A DNA stretch of 64,000 nt from Heliocidaris tuberculata. Lineage: Eukaryota; Echinodermata; Echinoidea; Camarodonta; Echinometridae. The number at the start of each line of letters is the position of its first letter. The stretch's first letter is position 1. The notes under the pieces are model-generated. The model searched no databases. It was not told the DNA's origin and saw nothing but the letters and a program-made list of their open reading frames with translations. Both the position numbers and the translations under genes were made by a program. The DNA lies in contig CM046844.1 in NCBI GenBank assembly GCA_025618425.1, positions 2,718,665 to 2,782,664 of the forward strand, in the 5' to 3' direction. This document shows positions 43,141 to 57,252 of the stretch, piece by piece.

Positions 43141-46100
43141 AGAGATTCGATCATACCAGTATGCCCTCCTAAGGAGGGCTAGAGACTCAACTAAAAATGT
43201 GACCTTTGACACACCATAGGCTTTGTATTGGATGCATTGTGGGAGCTTTGTCCAATTTGAACAGTGATCTAGGAGGGCAATTTGAATAAATGTTTATTCA
43301 TGAGGAATGACGTCAAAACTCATCAAATACTGTTCGATGATTGGTTAGTGGCTTGTATTAACATAATGTTTTATGTATAAATCATACATAAATTATTTTT
43401 TTCATTCCCACAATTCCCTACGATTTGGACACGAAATAGGGAAAATAGCGGCCGAACGGGTGGTGCTACTTTTGTGCCATTTCAACACAAATCTAAAAAC
43501 GTTTTGTTTTTTAAAAAGTTTTGTTTAAGAAGGAGTTTGTCTAGTAAATCTCACGAAAGCAGAAAATCCTACAGGGAACATTCATATCGAAGTGAGGCCG
43601 TATGATGCCTTGAAATGTAAGTAAATATCAATTTTGTTTATCGTTCCTCTTAATGATTGGGATGTGTTCGTCGTGGCAGCGAGTGAGTTCACTGTACAAA
43701 ACGCATTAACCCACATCCCACCCATTCCCCTCTCTCTTGCATGACAAAAGAAAGTTATTAACTTTGATTGAACTATAAAGCAGTCCTTTTGAATAGGGTA
43801 CTGGTAATATTTTTCGAAAAGATCAGAAATTTTCCGTAGATTTGTATATTATGATAGTGCTCAAACCTCGCATGACTTTATTACCAACAATCTACGGTAG
43901 ATGTGGACCTGTTCAAGATTGATCATAATACTGAATGCACAAGATCCTCACTCTGGGCCGCGCCGGGTAAGATCTTGCCCAGCGGTCTGTTAGTTTTGGG
44001 TTCGCCGATCCTGGCCGGCTACTGCGCTTTGCCTACAAGAGAAAAATGTTGCAGGTTCCCTGGCTAGGGCTATATAGGCCTAACGTTGGACCTTCGCTTT
44101 GAGCTTTGACTTTTGTTTAGGTAGGGTCCAGAAAGATCTACATAGAATTTGAATGGCAATGTCTTCCGTTCTCGACCCATATTAAAATGTTCTTTAGACT
44201 TCAGTTTCTATAACCTAAGGCTGCTACAAAGAGTAGACAAGAGTGATCCCAATTTGATCATTGGCTTGGGCTTGGCTGAAAGTGAAATAGATCTAGGTGA
44301 CACGTCTAGAATCTACACCTCTTTTGTGTCGTGATAACCATTGACGAGTCACCACTGGCACTAGAGGCTAGACAGTAGATCTGAGACTTAGATTATGAAT
44401 CTATGATATCTGATAATCTAAACAGTAGATCTATGCTTTTATTACAAGCATGATCCTAAATTTTTGTTCTATTTTGATTGCAGAGCTATCATTGACATTG
44501 ATAAATGGACCAAAGTAGTGGAACACAGTCACAGGGGGATCAGGACCAGGGCTAGATCATCCAATATCGTGATAGACCCTACCTCACTCACTGCCGGAAA
44601 CCCAAGTTGAACTGGCAAGGTAATTTTTTTTTTTTTTTTTTTTTTTGTTGAAAATGTAGACCTCTAAGTGTAAATTTCAATATGGCCATAGCTTAGACGT
44701 AGTTCTACTAGTAGTACTAGTAGACCTAGCTCTGTAAGATTATGATATAGGGCCTAGTATTTAAACTCAATAGGCGTGTACGTGTCTTCTGTAGACCCCT
44801 AATCTGCACAGTCAAAATCGAATTCTGAAGTGCAGTAAATCATTTTGATTGTACCTGCTGACTGATTTAACTATTTCGAAGTTTACTAGAGGTCTTGGTC
44901 TTGGATCAAATTTGTAATGGAAAATATTTACTTCTGTTAAAAGATTTAAGCCTAGATTTACATTTCTATCATTTGAAGAAGAAGAAAAACAATTTGTAAC
45001 ATAAAAGTAGAGATGTACCCATTTTTTCCTTCTTTAAAATCCAATCTACAGTCTACAAGAAGTTTAATTTTTCTTTTCTTTTTGTTTTCATTATGCAAGG
45101 TTGTCCAAGGAAGCTCATCAGCTACAAAGCTTGTTGAATGTGTAGTAATGCCTTGGAGTCATAAAGGATCAAAGTATTCTTCATCTTTATTATTATTTCA
45201 AGTTTGATTTTTTTTTTTTTAAAGAGATATTTATTGCTATTTTACATAATGGCAAATAATGAAATATTCTCAATCTCCTAGAAATGCATATATTTCAGAG
45301 CTGGACATTGAACTATTGAATGTCAAAATATGGGTCAATTGGAAAGAGCTATTTAAAGGGGAAACGGGCAGATTTGTAAAGTTGGGTGTGTGTCTGACTT
45401 TGGGGGGGGGGGGTTGTATCAATGCTATTGAATGGCCCTTATTGCAATCACCCCAAAATTTGTAATTTTTAAATACTTTGAATACTTTAACTACCACTGA
45501 TGTCCCTTTTGTAGGTCTATATGTCCATGTTAATGTGTATGTAATTAAAAAACTTGCCCATATGAAACATGATTATGAGAAAGTCATTACTCTTGCATGT
45601 ATTTTATTGTTTTATGGATTTCTTATGTATTCTGTTGTTCTTCATTTTTTCATAAATTTTATCATACGATTAATTTTATATGATACTATCATATAGATCA
45701 ATATTTTGGTCTAAAATACAGGGCAATCAATTTAAATTATTGTCCCACCTAAATTACAATAAAAAAAACCTTTTAAGTTATGCACATTCAATTATCCCAT
45801 CACGTAAGGCTAATGCAGTTTTAAATTCTAAATATAACCAATAAATTTGTAAATTCAAATAATTTTCCTTTTAATTCCAAAGTATTTAGAAAAAGATTTT
45901 GAAAAATGTTGCATGACTATATATTATGATAAAAAATGATTTTGGTTAATCAGCTTTAATGCACCTTGTGTTTATAAATTCAAGCATAAGTAGTGCATTC
46001 AGGTTTAATCATGATATTCTATTTGATCTTTAACCTTGAAGTGATAATCAGATTCATCGGCTCCTTGGAGCTATCCTGAGATAGCTAAGATTCTATTTCT

Positions 46101-47430
46101 TTAAACACTAGAATCTGTAATTCGTTCACTTTTTTTCATCTGTGCAATAATTATGTGCAATTAATCTGGGGTATGTTTATATGCAGACGAATCAGGCGCT
46201 TGGGAGTTTTAGCCCGCCCCCCCCCCCCCATTTTTGTTTTTTTCAAAACTACCAATATTTGGACAAACATGACCTTATATCATATTGGGCAGTAAGGTGA
46301 TCTCTTTGTACTTTTATGTCTTGTATATTATGATGATAGTTTGAAAGGCTGTACATGGATATACATGTACATTGCAATCCACCTATATCGGATGTCACTA
46401 GAAGAATATAAAATTGCTTGCAAAAAAGAATAGAAACAAAAAACAGAAATTGGTATTGCTCCCCCTCCCCTGCCCCATGATTTGTTGTCCATGAACTGAA
46501 TGTTATTACCTGCATGTGGCATTTGAAGAGAGCATTACGTTTTACGTTGACAATTGAGTTATTTTAATAAACATCATTTCACACTGAGATACTTTTTCTG
46601 TTGTTTTCCCCCATAATTTTGTGAAAGATGTGGTGATGATGATGATGCAGGCACAATAATATAGTATGTGTTCTGAAGTGTGATGGTGGATTTCTGTAAT
46701 ACAGCCTAATATGCAAACTTGAATTACTGGATGATAGACTGATTTTCGTAAGAAAGTGCTAGGTGTTGTGTGTGGAGTTTCTGTTGATGGACTCATTTTA
46801 CCCGTATTTAAAAAAAAAAAATCAGATTTTTTTTTTTTTTTTTTTTTTGGGGGGGGGGGGGTACAAATGGGGAGCAAATGCGCCGGCAGCCAGTGCATGG
46901 GGTACAAATGGGGTGCACATTTTCTTTTTGTAATTCAGTTTTACTTCAGATATGCCAGATCTGCAAGGCAGAAGGGAATGAATGGGTCAATAAAGGGAAA
47001 TTTGATATCGCAGGAGGGCTACAACCAATGACAACAGAAAAGAAAAGTGGGAACATGAAAAAAAAAAAAAGTGATGATTCCAATTGATGCAGGAGGTGGC
47101 AAGAGTTAATTCAATTGAAGTCTGAACATTAAATTTTAGGGAGACAAAAGATTAAATATAGGAACCTGAGGGTGAATATTCAGTTTTCCTTTGAGGGGAA
47201 GCCATTTTGCCCTTTGTCGTCGCCAGGGCCTTCCCCTCCCATCGTGACAACATACTAGGATTATTAATCGGCCCTATAGCATCTGCAGAAAAGGATAAAG
47301 TCTGTGTATCCTTGAAAAACTTTACTTCAACAAAAAGCACTAATTTCTGTCAATTGCAACTTGTAGTTGATCTATTGTCTAAGAGTTTTCTTAACAAGTC
47401 TCGTTATGCCCAGTCTGCCTTCTGTAAGTC
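43141..47430. other. No recognised gene
   Basis: Mostly unique-looking AT-rich sequence with poly-T (44629-44646), poly-C and poly-G runs (46218, 46850) and short frames without domains. A frame at 47207-47434 and another near 46945-47085 have mixed composition, but no family is recognised and splice links were not found. Confidence 0.4.
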
Positions 47431-47467
47431 GTAGACTTTGAGAATGGGAGATCTTTGTGATGAGACC

Positions 47468-47750
47468 TCCACCCCCCCCCCTCTACTACCTCTTCTTCTT
47501 CTTCTTCTTCTTCTTCTTCTCTCCTCCTTCTTCTCCTCCTCCTCCTCCTCCTCAGACTCAGACTCAGTCTTTTTTTTTCTTTTTCTTTTTTCTTCTTCTT
47601 TCTCTTCTCCTCCTCCTCCTCCTTCTTCTCAGACTCGATGTTTCTTTTTCCCTTTTTCTTTTTTCTTTTTCTTCTTTTTCTTCTTCTCCTCCTCCTCCTC
47701 CTCCTTCTTTTTCTTCTTTTTCTTCTTCTTCTTCTTCTTCTTCTTCCTAA
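47468..47750. repeat. Polypyrimidine (CTT/CTC)n tract
   Basis: Almost pure C/T on the plus strand for about 280 bases: CTT and CTC triplets with T runs and two CAGACTC interruptions. The long Phe/Ser/Pro frames across it are artefacts. Such mirror-symmetric homopyrimidine DNA can form triplexes. Confidence 0.9.
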
Positions 47751-49077
47751 ATATTCTTCTAAATCCTGTAAATCTTCCTCTTCTTCTTTATCTTAATCTA
47801 CTGCTTCTCATTTGGCTGCACGGCTACAGTACGTACAAGTCTTTTACAGTTCAATTTTATGTTAATTAGTTATAAAATGTCATGAATATTCATATTTATA
47901 ATTTCAATAATTTTATGCGCTGCGTGCAGGCCAAAATCTGATTTTCGCTGGTACACTGAAAAAATTTCGGCTTCATAGGCTAATACATGAAAAGTGGGAG
48001 CAGTGTGCACTTTTGACCCGCCGGAAATGCCCCCATGGAAAGCCGGATGCCGAAGCCCCTGGTCGTAACTCTCGAAAGTAGGAGCCAGTCAATATTGTTA
48101 TTGTTATCCACATCATACATCTAGAGCAAGCCTAGCGCCTACATACGTCTTCTTACTGATAGTCATTGTGACGTCACATATCCAGTCCAAAATAATGCGC
48201 AATAAATGCGTCGCATAATAATGCGCGCTTATATGCTTGTGCGCAGCTGTACTGCTTCGGTCGCGTATGACTGTAGCCAGGCCCCTAAAGCTCCGCCATC
48301 TTGTCGGGGTCCATTAGAAGGCCCGATAAGCACCTTTGCATAATTCATGAGCGTAAATGCATGATTCATTTTGTAAGATGCTCCCCGAGAGTAGCATTAG
48401 TTTGTACGCGGTATGAAACACATTACGCGCATCAGCTTAGAGCATGCGCAGTAAGAAAGGTCAAATTCAGTAATATATGCATTTATGGTAATGTATTCAT
48501 CGCTTCAACGTACAGATTCGGCGAATCAGCGTCGGTAATTTCTAATTGTGGCAGACGGTACTCGGTCAATGCACTTTAATTGTAATCGATCTCCGAATAA
48601 AAATATATCGCTTTGCAAATTTGTAAACAAGTAAATAAAGCTAAAAATGTAACCGTACAGACCGAATCAAATCTAATCATGGATACAGATAATGTAAAAG
48701 TAAATGTAAAGTACTTGACACGTCACCAGTGGCATAAGTCTCTTTTGTTGTTGATATACTTAATACCGGTAAATATATTCATTTGATATGCATAAAGGAT
48801 AAATGATAAATAAATGAATAAATAAATGAAACATATATGTATAATGAAAAAAAACAAAAACAAAAAACCCCTCTTGCAGTGTAGGATTTTTTTTCAGGGA
48901 TGGTTTTCACAACAGAAAGGATGATTTTCATTTGGGGGTGAAGGAATGGGGTCCTTTAGTTAATTGAGGTTTTTCTTTAACTTTTTAGTTAGTCTTGATA
49001 TAAATGATTTTTTGTTTTTAAAGTGTACGTTTGTTCTTTTTTAGAAGGGATTTTGAATTGTATTAAAAGGAACAATC

Positions 49078-49673
49078 CACTAGCGTAGCTGAGGGAGGGG
49101 GGGGGCAGGGTGCCCCCGACAACTTTTCCTCCCTTTTTTTTTTCTTGTTTGTCAGAGAATTATGGAGGAAAACATGTGATACCCCTCCCCCCCCCCCCCC
49201 CCCCCCCGAGTGTCTATTTTGAGGGCTGGGGAGTCTTGATGTAAATGATCTTTTTATTTTATTTTTTAAAAATAATATAAGTGTACATTTGTTCTTTTTT
49301 GAAAGGGATTTTTTATTTTATTAAAAGGAACAATCCACTAGCGTAGCTGAGGTGGAGGGGGGGGGGCAGGGGGCATAATTTTTTTTTTCTTGCTTGTCAG
49401 AGAATTATGGAGGAAAACATGTAATAACCCCCCCCCCCCCCCCCCCCCTCCGAGCGTCCTATTTTGAGGGCTGGGGGGAAAAAGTACCGCACTGAGCGAG
49501 TTTGGGAGAGCTGGCGAGAAAAAAAAAATACGGGTCCTCCCTTCAAGCAGAGTTTTAGAATTTAGAATTTTTTGTTTTTTGTTTTTGCTTGTCACAGAAT
49601 TATGATTATGGAGGAAAACATCTGATAACAACCCCCCCCCCCCCCCCCCCCCCCCCCTCACTGAGCGCCACTG
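49078..49673. mobile_element. hAT MITE with perfect 8-bp target duplication and an internal tandem duplication
   Basis: Left end CACTAGCGTAGCTGAGG and right end GAGCGCCACTG; GAACAATC flanks both sides (49070-49077 and 49674-49681). The left end and its GAACAATC flank recur at 49328-49352, because a 258-bp segment (about 49063-49320) is tandemly repeated. Poly-C runs alternate with GCTTGTCAGAGAATTATGG motifs. Confidence 0.85.
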
Positions 49674-49750
49674 GAACAATCAAATACCGGGAAGAATTAT
49701 CTTCTAACTTTTACTTTGGCATTTGTGAGTAAAATTTATATGTTGCCATT

Positions 49751-50165
49751 CACTAACGTACCCAAGGGGGCCGGGGGCAAGGGGGGGGGGGGCAGAGTGC
49801 CACCTGACAAGTTTTGAAGAAAAAAAAAGATTATCGGGTTCCTGAACAAGATTCTCGACACCCCCCACTGAGCGACTTTTGGAGGGCTGGCGAACAATTT
49901 TCGAACTGACCTCCTCTTTTTTTTTCTTTAATGCTTGTCAGAGAATTATGGAGGAAAACTGGACCCCATAAAATCTGATAACCCCCCCCCCCCCCCCCGA
50001 TCCACTAAGCGACCTTTGGGAGGGCTGGCGAAAAAAAATTCTTGACTTCCCCCCCCCCCCCCCCCACCCGGAGCGACTTTTGAGGGCTGTTGGGGGGGGG
50101 AATGTCGCCATTGATAACCCTTTTTTTTTTTTTAACCCCTCGACGCCAAGGTCCAGACGCCACTG
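49751..50165. mobile_element. hAT MITE with perfect 8-bp target duplication
   Basis: TTGCCATT flanks both sides (49743-49750 and 50166-50173). Left end CACTAACGTACCCAAGG and right-end complement CAGTGGCGTCTGGACC. The interior has poly-G/poly-C runs, a CTTGTCAGAGAATTATGGAG motif and three GAGCGACTTTTGGAGGGCTG-type boxes. Confidence 0.9.
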
Positions 50166-50309
50166 TTGCCATTCCTTTCCAGCTTTCATGCCTGTAAGTC
50201 ACCACTCAATCACAAGTCTTATACAATACTATTCATTTCATCAACTTATGATTGACCATTCCAGTCAAAGCTTATTGTCTTCACTCTCCCTTTCACATAC
50301 GCAGGCATG

Positions 50310-51578
50310 ACAGGGGTGTCGCTAGAGAATTATGAATGGGGCAATATAACTGTGCCAAGAAAAAAAATTCCCACAAATTTTCCAACAATGAAAAAGTAAA
50401 ACTGAAGTTTATATTTTTAAATATTTTTGGACATGCCAAAATACTGACAGTTTGAAACGTTACAAATATTAAGGTTGTATTGCCATCCCGCCACACCAGT
50501 TGTGCATCCAGGATTTGTAAAAGATGGGGCACACATTGCAGAAAATTCTCTGACAATTGAAAAAGGTCATTTCAAAGGAGGCGGGGGGAGGGGTACAATC
50601 TTGAAGTTGTATACTGAAGGTATGTCAACTCTGTATCAAGGGGGGCATGGGCCGGAAGTGCCCCTAAATCTGATACTGCCCCTTCCACCCCCACCCCCTT
50701 CGAGCGATACCACTGCTTTTTCTCTCATTTTTTATCTTTCTCATTCCATTCTAACTCTGGCTTACCTTTCACACAAACTTTTCATTTAACATTTCTAGTT
50801 ATGGAACCCCTGCCCCCCCCCCCCTTTGAATACTCTATGTAAAAGTATATCACATGAACATTACCACTAAAATGAGAATTCAAGTTAGAATTAAAAAGCT
50901 CTCAGAATATGTAAATTTAAAGGTAACTAGATAGATGACTTTCCATCCCCTTAACATGATAAAAGAGATGAACTAAATCCTTTGTTTTTTTTTTTTGTCT
51001 ATTTAATAACAATAAATATCAATTCAAATAACAAGTTTATAATTTGAAAAAAAAAAAAATATTGAAATTGCACATCCTTGCAGAAGTCTAGTGGTAAGTC
51101 AAATTTTCATATCACTTACTAGTACAGTATATCACTGAATGAATATTTGGTTTTTCTCTCACAAGTTCTCAAGCAATTTGCATATCAACTGTTTCATTAT
51201 TATACTGTTGAAATGGTCACTGACATAAATCAAATCTAGGTTTTGTTAAATTTCATTCAGCTGAAGGCACTTATTTTTTAGAATTTCAGCAAATGCAATA
51301 TTCAAACAAAAATCCTCCAAATCAGAAACCCTTGTTAGGGATATCTGTATTGTTTTATTCTGAATGAAATCGCCAACTTCATTGCATGATCCACTCGTGA
51401 GACTGCTGATCTAGCTTACAGGAATGAAGAGCTGTAGTGGTAATCCGTAAGTCTGTTGAATGAAAAGAGAAAATAGAACAAATTAAAAACATTAAGGTCG
51501 TAAACAATAAGAAAGGACTGCAATGTGCCAGATATGTATATATGCATGACTCAAACAGAGTGAATATTGCTTGATAAA
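50310..51578. other. hAT-like debris and AT-rich sequence up to the gap
   Basis: A CAGGGGTGTCGCTAGAG end (50321), a CAGTTGTGCATCCAGGA end (50497) and a CGATACCACTG end (50715) suggest overlapping hAT-like fragments, but no pair has matching target duplications. 50820-51578 shows nothing gene-like. Confidence 0.4.
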
Positions 51579-52078
51579 NNNNNNNNNNNNNNNNNNNNNN
51601 NNNNNNNNNNNNNNNNNNNNNNNNNNNNNNNNNNNNNNNNNNNNNNNNNNNNNNNNNNNNNNNNNNNNNNNNNNNNNNNNNNNNNNNNNNNNNNNNNNNN
51701 NNNNNNNNNNNNNNNNNNNNNNNNNNNNNNNNNNNNNNNNNNNNNNNNNNNNNNNNNNNNNNNNNNNNNNNNNNNNNNNNNNNNNNNNNNNNNNNNNNNN
51801 NNNNNNNNNNNNNNNNNNNNNNNNNNNNNNNNNNNNNNNNNNNNNNNNNNNNNNNNNNNNNNNNNNNNNNNNNNNNNNNNNNNNNNNNNNNNNNNNNNNN
51901 NNNNNNNNNNNNNNNNNNNNNNNNNNNNNNNNNNNNNNNNNNNNNNNNNNNNNNNNNNNNNNNNNNNNNNNNNNNNNNNNNNNNNNNNNNNNNNNNNNNN
52001 NNNNNNNNNNNNNNNNNNNNNNNNNNNNNNNNNNNNNNNNNNNNNNNNNNNNNNNNNNNNNNNNNNNNNNNNNNNNNN
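51579..52078. other. Assembly gap of exactly 500 N
   Basis: 500 consecutive N. The sequence restarts within the hAT-like element counterpart, just after the position of the poly-G run at 28355-28370. Confidence 1.
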
Positions 52079-52351
52079 TTAAATGTTTATCTCGGGCGTC
52101 ATAATCCACAAATACGCCACTGTGAGCCTACCATATACTTTACAGATAGTATAAGCACAAACCTATGGACATTTTCTGTCACGAATTCTTCAAATGCAGT
52201 GGAACCAATATCGACAATAGGAGCGATATTTTCTTCAATGTAATTTAGATAACAAATCGTGTGGTATCTCTTCCACTCTGAACATTTTTTTATTTAATAA
52301 GATAATAACAGCAATTGTAGAGTTGATATACATAACAAATGTATAACGTAC

Positions 52352-52603
52352 GTGGATTCTCTACGAAGAACAGGCAGGTGGCCTCATTACCAACTGTATC
52401 AACTGCAAAGAGAGTGACAGGTGTGTATCCTGGGGGAAACAGGTCTCCAAAGGGACCCTCGGAGACGTTGTAAGACACCCCACTCGGGTCAGGGTTTGCA
52501 TCCGAGTATGTATACGTGTAATCGACGTCCAGTCCTAGGAAACTATTTGGTAAAAATGGACGAGTGGTTACATTTGAACACGTCACAACCGGAGGATCCG
52601 TGT
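52352..52603 (-). CDS. Gene C exon 2: HYR domain
   Basis: Appears identical to 28650-28901, with the same ACAG acceptor and GTACGT donor and phase 1 ends. The copies of exons 3 and 4 expected about 1.1-3.4 kb further left fall in the N gap and are not recovered on its far side, so gene C is incomplete in this assembly. Confidence 0.88.
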
Positions 52604-55600
52604 CTGTAGAAAAAAGTTTTGGAGAAGAAAATAATAGCTGGATTAATATTGTTGCCATCATACTTTTCTTGACATCATTTAAAACGAAAAGTGTTGTGAA
52701 ATATCACTGGTTTGAAATGCAACGAGATTTTCATTGGCAACATCGCTAAACGTACAGAATCATTTTCAGCAGATGTTGTTGGAGTACAGTCTCCCATGTA
52801 GAGCCCACAAATGTAAAAATCAACCACAAACGTAAAAATAACCACAAATGTAAAAACACTGCACCCGCAAATGTCAAAATAACCACAAATGTCATAACAT
52901 GTCAACCACAAGCATAAAAATAACCACAAATGTTAAAAAAAAATAAAAATCGCCCACAAATGTAAAAACACTTCGCCTACAAATGTAAAATTTCCATTTT
53001 TACCACAAATGTCATAACATGTCGACCGCAAATGTAAAAACTCATTGCTTGCATGATGCACCTATGTAAGATAAGTTATTATGGTAAATTGCCATTTGGT
53101 AAAATGCCAAATTGTCTAACATCATTCGGTCTATTAAACAATTCGTCCTTCAGCAATTCGTCTAATCAACATTTCGTCTAATAAGCATTTGGTCTAATAA
53201 TTAGTTTAATCTCTTCGTCTAATCACCACATCGTCTATAGCCAATTCGTCTAAAACCCATTTGGTCTAAACACCACTTGGTCTAATAATCAGTTCGTCTA
53301 ATGTTCACTTGGTCCAATTTCTATTTCGACTAAAACCAGTTCGTCTAATAACCAAATGGTCTAATCATCATTTCGCCTAATAGCCATTTTGTCTAAACCC
53401 AGTTGGTCTAACACCCACATGGTCTTATTACCATTTTGTCTAATCATCGTTTGGTCCAATTCTCAGTTCGTCTAATAACCGTTTGGTCTAATGTTCATTT
53501 GGTCTAATATGCATTTGGTCTAATAGGTTAGTCTGTCATAGTTATGTAGGTTTACTGCCGCTTGGTCTACAGCCAGTTGGTCTAATAACCATTTGGTCCA
53601 TTATCAATTGATCTAATTGCCATTTCGTCTTATCATGGTCTAAACCTAACTGGACTAATACCCATTTGGTCTACACACCCAGGTCGAAATTCCAGTAGAA
53701 ACCAGTAGAATCCAGTGAGGACATTTTACTGGTGTCTACTGGTTTTAGGATTCTAATGGTTTCTACGGGAATTTCAACAAATTCCAGCAGAATTCCCATA
53801 GAATCCATTACATCTCACTGGTGTGAAGACCAGTATAAACCATTAAAATACAGTAGAGTCTACTGGTAAGAAGAACGGTACGAAATCGATAGAAACCATT
53901 AGAAACCATTATATTCAACTGGATAAGACCAGTAAAAACCATCAAAAACCAGCTGAGACTATACTATATTAAGGGTATAAAATCAGATTCAAACCATAAG
54001 AAACCAATAGAAACCAGAGTAGTCTACTGGTTTTAAAAATTGCTGTATGACCAGTAGAAACCAATTATAGAACCAGTAGACTCTACTGGTTTGAAGATGG
54101 GTGTCAAAATTTCAGAGTCAAACCAATAGACAATTAACTGGGCGTTGTGGCGTGCGCCTGTAATCCAGCTAACAGTGGAAGTTATAAACTGATTCAGGGG
54201 ACCCAGGTTCGAGACTGAGTCACGTCTTTCGGATGGTGACGTTAAAGGTCGGTCCCAGACGTAAATAATCATATCTGATTGATACACGTCTCTAAAAACC
54301 CAATTACACACAATAGAAACCATTAGATTCAACTGGACTGAAGACCAGTAAAAACCATCAAAAACCAGCAGAGTCTATGTGGTTGATATTAAGGGTATAA
54401 AATCAAAGTAAATCCGTAAGATACCAATAGAACCCAGAGTAGTCTACTGGTTTTAAAAAGGGCTGTATTAACAGTAGAAACCAATTAGAACCAGTAGACT
54501 CTACTGGTTTGAAGAAGGGTGTCAAAATTTCAGAGTCAAACCAATAGAAACCATTAAATTCAACTGGATTGAAGACCAGTAAAAACCATTAAAAACCAGC
54601 AGAGTCTATGTGGTTGATATGAAGGTTATAAAACTAGAGTCAATCCGTAAAAAATTGATAAAAAACCAGAATAGTCTACTGGTTTGTAAAAGAGCTGTAT
54701 TGCCTGTAGAAACCAGTTAGAACCAGGAGGCTCTACTGGTTTGAAGAAGAGTGTCAAAATACAGAGTCAAACCAATAGAAACCATTAGATTCAACTGGAC
54801 TGAAGACCAGTAAGAACCATCTAAAACCAGCAGAGTCTATGTGGCTGATATTAAGGGTATAAAATCAAAGTAAATCATTAAGATACCAATAGAACCCAGA
54901 GTAGTCTACTGGTTTTAAAAAGGGCTGTATTAACAGTATTAACAGTTAGAACCAGTAGACTCTACTGGTTTGAAGAAGGGTGTCAAAATTTCAGAGTCAA
55001 ACCAATAGAAACCATTAGATTCAACTGGATTGAAGACCATTAAAACCAAAAAAACCAGCAGAATCTATGTGGTTGATATGAAGGGTATAAAATTAGAGTC
55101 AATCCGTAAAAAATTGATAGAAACGAGAATAGTCTACTGGTTTGTAAAAGAGCTGTATTGCCTGTAGAAACCAGTTAGAACCAGGAGACTCTACTGGTTT
55201 GAAGAGATTGTCAAAACACAGAATCAAACCAATAGAAACTATTAGATTTAACCGGATTGAAGACCAGTAAAAACTATCAAAAACCAGCAGAGACTATGTG
55301 GTTTATATCAAGGGTATGAAATCAAAGTAAAACCATAAGAAATCAATAGAAACCAGAATTCTCTACTGGGTTTGAAAAGGGCTTTATTACAAATAGAAAC
55401 CAATAAGAACCAGGAGTCTTTACTGGTTTAAGGAAGGGTTCAAAATACAGAGTCAAACCAATAAAAACAATTCAATTCAACTGGATTGAAGACCATTTAA
55501 AACCATCGAAAATAAGCGGAGTCTAAACAGTATGTATTCAAAATAAATAACAAAGAGTCAAACTGGTACTAGAAACCCAGTTAAAACTAGTAGAAAATGT

Positions 55601-57217
55601 ACCAGTTGAAACCTCTGTATCACCAATTGGCGCATTTGCTTAGTGGAAAAGATACCAGTTGAAACTAGTATCTCCGATTGCCACAAACTTTGTGCCAGTT
55701 TTCCAACTTGGTCTTTCCATTATGTTTTTCCAATGCCATCTGTTAATGGAAACGGCAATTTTTCCCTAATGCCTTGGTCCAGTTCGATACCATGCGCAAT
55801 TAACTTTTTTCCCCCAGTTGTCCACTGGCTCCAGTTGAAAACCAGTAGAATACCAGTTGAGACCAATAGAAACCAGTTAATTTGCATAATAAATACTGGG
55901 TGCTTGTGTATTCATGTTTTCATATTATTTATTTAAATTTGCAGTACATTTCTTCATTGTTGATGATTTAGTGTAGTGCAAAACGTTTACCAAATACAAA
56001 GATGGGTCAACAAACGATTACTAGAACAATTCATTCACTGGTATCAATTACAAGTAATTAAACGGTAATTAAGGAAACACTAACCAGGAACTAAAATATG
56101 TTCATTCAATACAAGTATATGGACGATGCCCACACACTTCAAAATATGCAAATTCTTCAAACTTCCATTGCACATTGGAAGTATTGCAGACACACTAGAG
56201 TAACTTTGTTGTTTGCTATTGCCACTGTACAAGATTGAAATAACTTGTATCTAATATACCAAGGTCAACTAGTAATACTGGTTTCCACTGGTCTAAGTAA
56301 TTGGACTTGTAGGAAATTCCTTATGGTTTCTACTGGAATCCTATTCACTTTCCATATTGAAACCAGTAGAATTTCCTTCTGGTTTTTACTGGAAGTATTC
56401 ACTACTTTCCATATTGAAACCAGTAGAATTTCTTTCTGTTTTTTTACTGGAAGTATTCACTACTTTCCATATTGAAACCAGTAGAATTTCCTTCTGGTTT
56501 TCTACTGGAATCTATTCACTTTACATATTGAAACCAGTAGAATTTCTTTCTGGTTTTCTACTGGAATCTATTCACTTTACATATTGAAACCAGTAGAATT
56601 TCTTTCTGGTTTTCTCCTGGAATCTATTCACTTTACATATTGAAACCAGTAGAATTTTCTTTCTGGTTTTCTACTGGAATCTATTCACTTTCCATATTAA
56701 AACCAGTAGAAAATGGACCAGTAGAAACCAGTATAAGGTTCTACTGGTTTTATCCTAATGGTTTCTACGGGAATTTCGACCTGGGAAAGGAGATGACAGA
56801 AGACAAAACAAAGAAAAATATAGGGAATGATAGAACAGAAGATGAGAGTAGGAAAAACAAAGAAATACATAAGGAATGAAAGAACTGATAGGAATTGTGG
56901 GTATTCACCGAATTCGCCCCGCGAGGCGAGTTCTGACCCGCCAGCGCATATTTTACTTCACAACAGTTTAACTAAATATAGTGTGTGCGCGACTGGAGAC
57001 GGAGTCTATATTTAACGATACATTTCAAGCGTATTATTTCGATTGCTCCCTCTGCTGCAGATCTACACTGCATAAACTGGAGTCAGTGGGTGCAAGCATG
57101 ATAAAGGTGCAAACATATTATTTGGTTGTGTAATCCAACGTCGTGCATTATCAGTCACTAGACAGCTAGATGCATTTTGTAATTACTCAAAATCTTGAAA
57201 CACATTGCAAGATAAAT

Positions 57218-57252
<35 letters not shown>

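Noticed and set aside
47438..47869. Long Phe/Ser/Pro-rich open frames
   Set aside because: They are translations of a polypyrimidine microsatellite; no coding evidence.
50321..50715. A complete hAT element between CAGGGGTGTCGCTAGAG and CGATACCACTG
   Set aside because: The flanks (AGGCATGA versus CTTTTTCT) do not match, and the alternative start at 50497 also fails, so no intact element is claimed.
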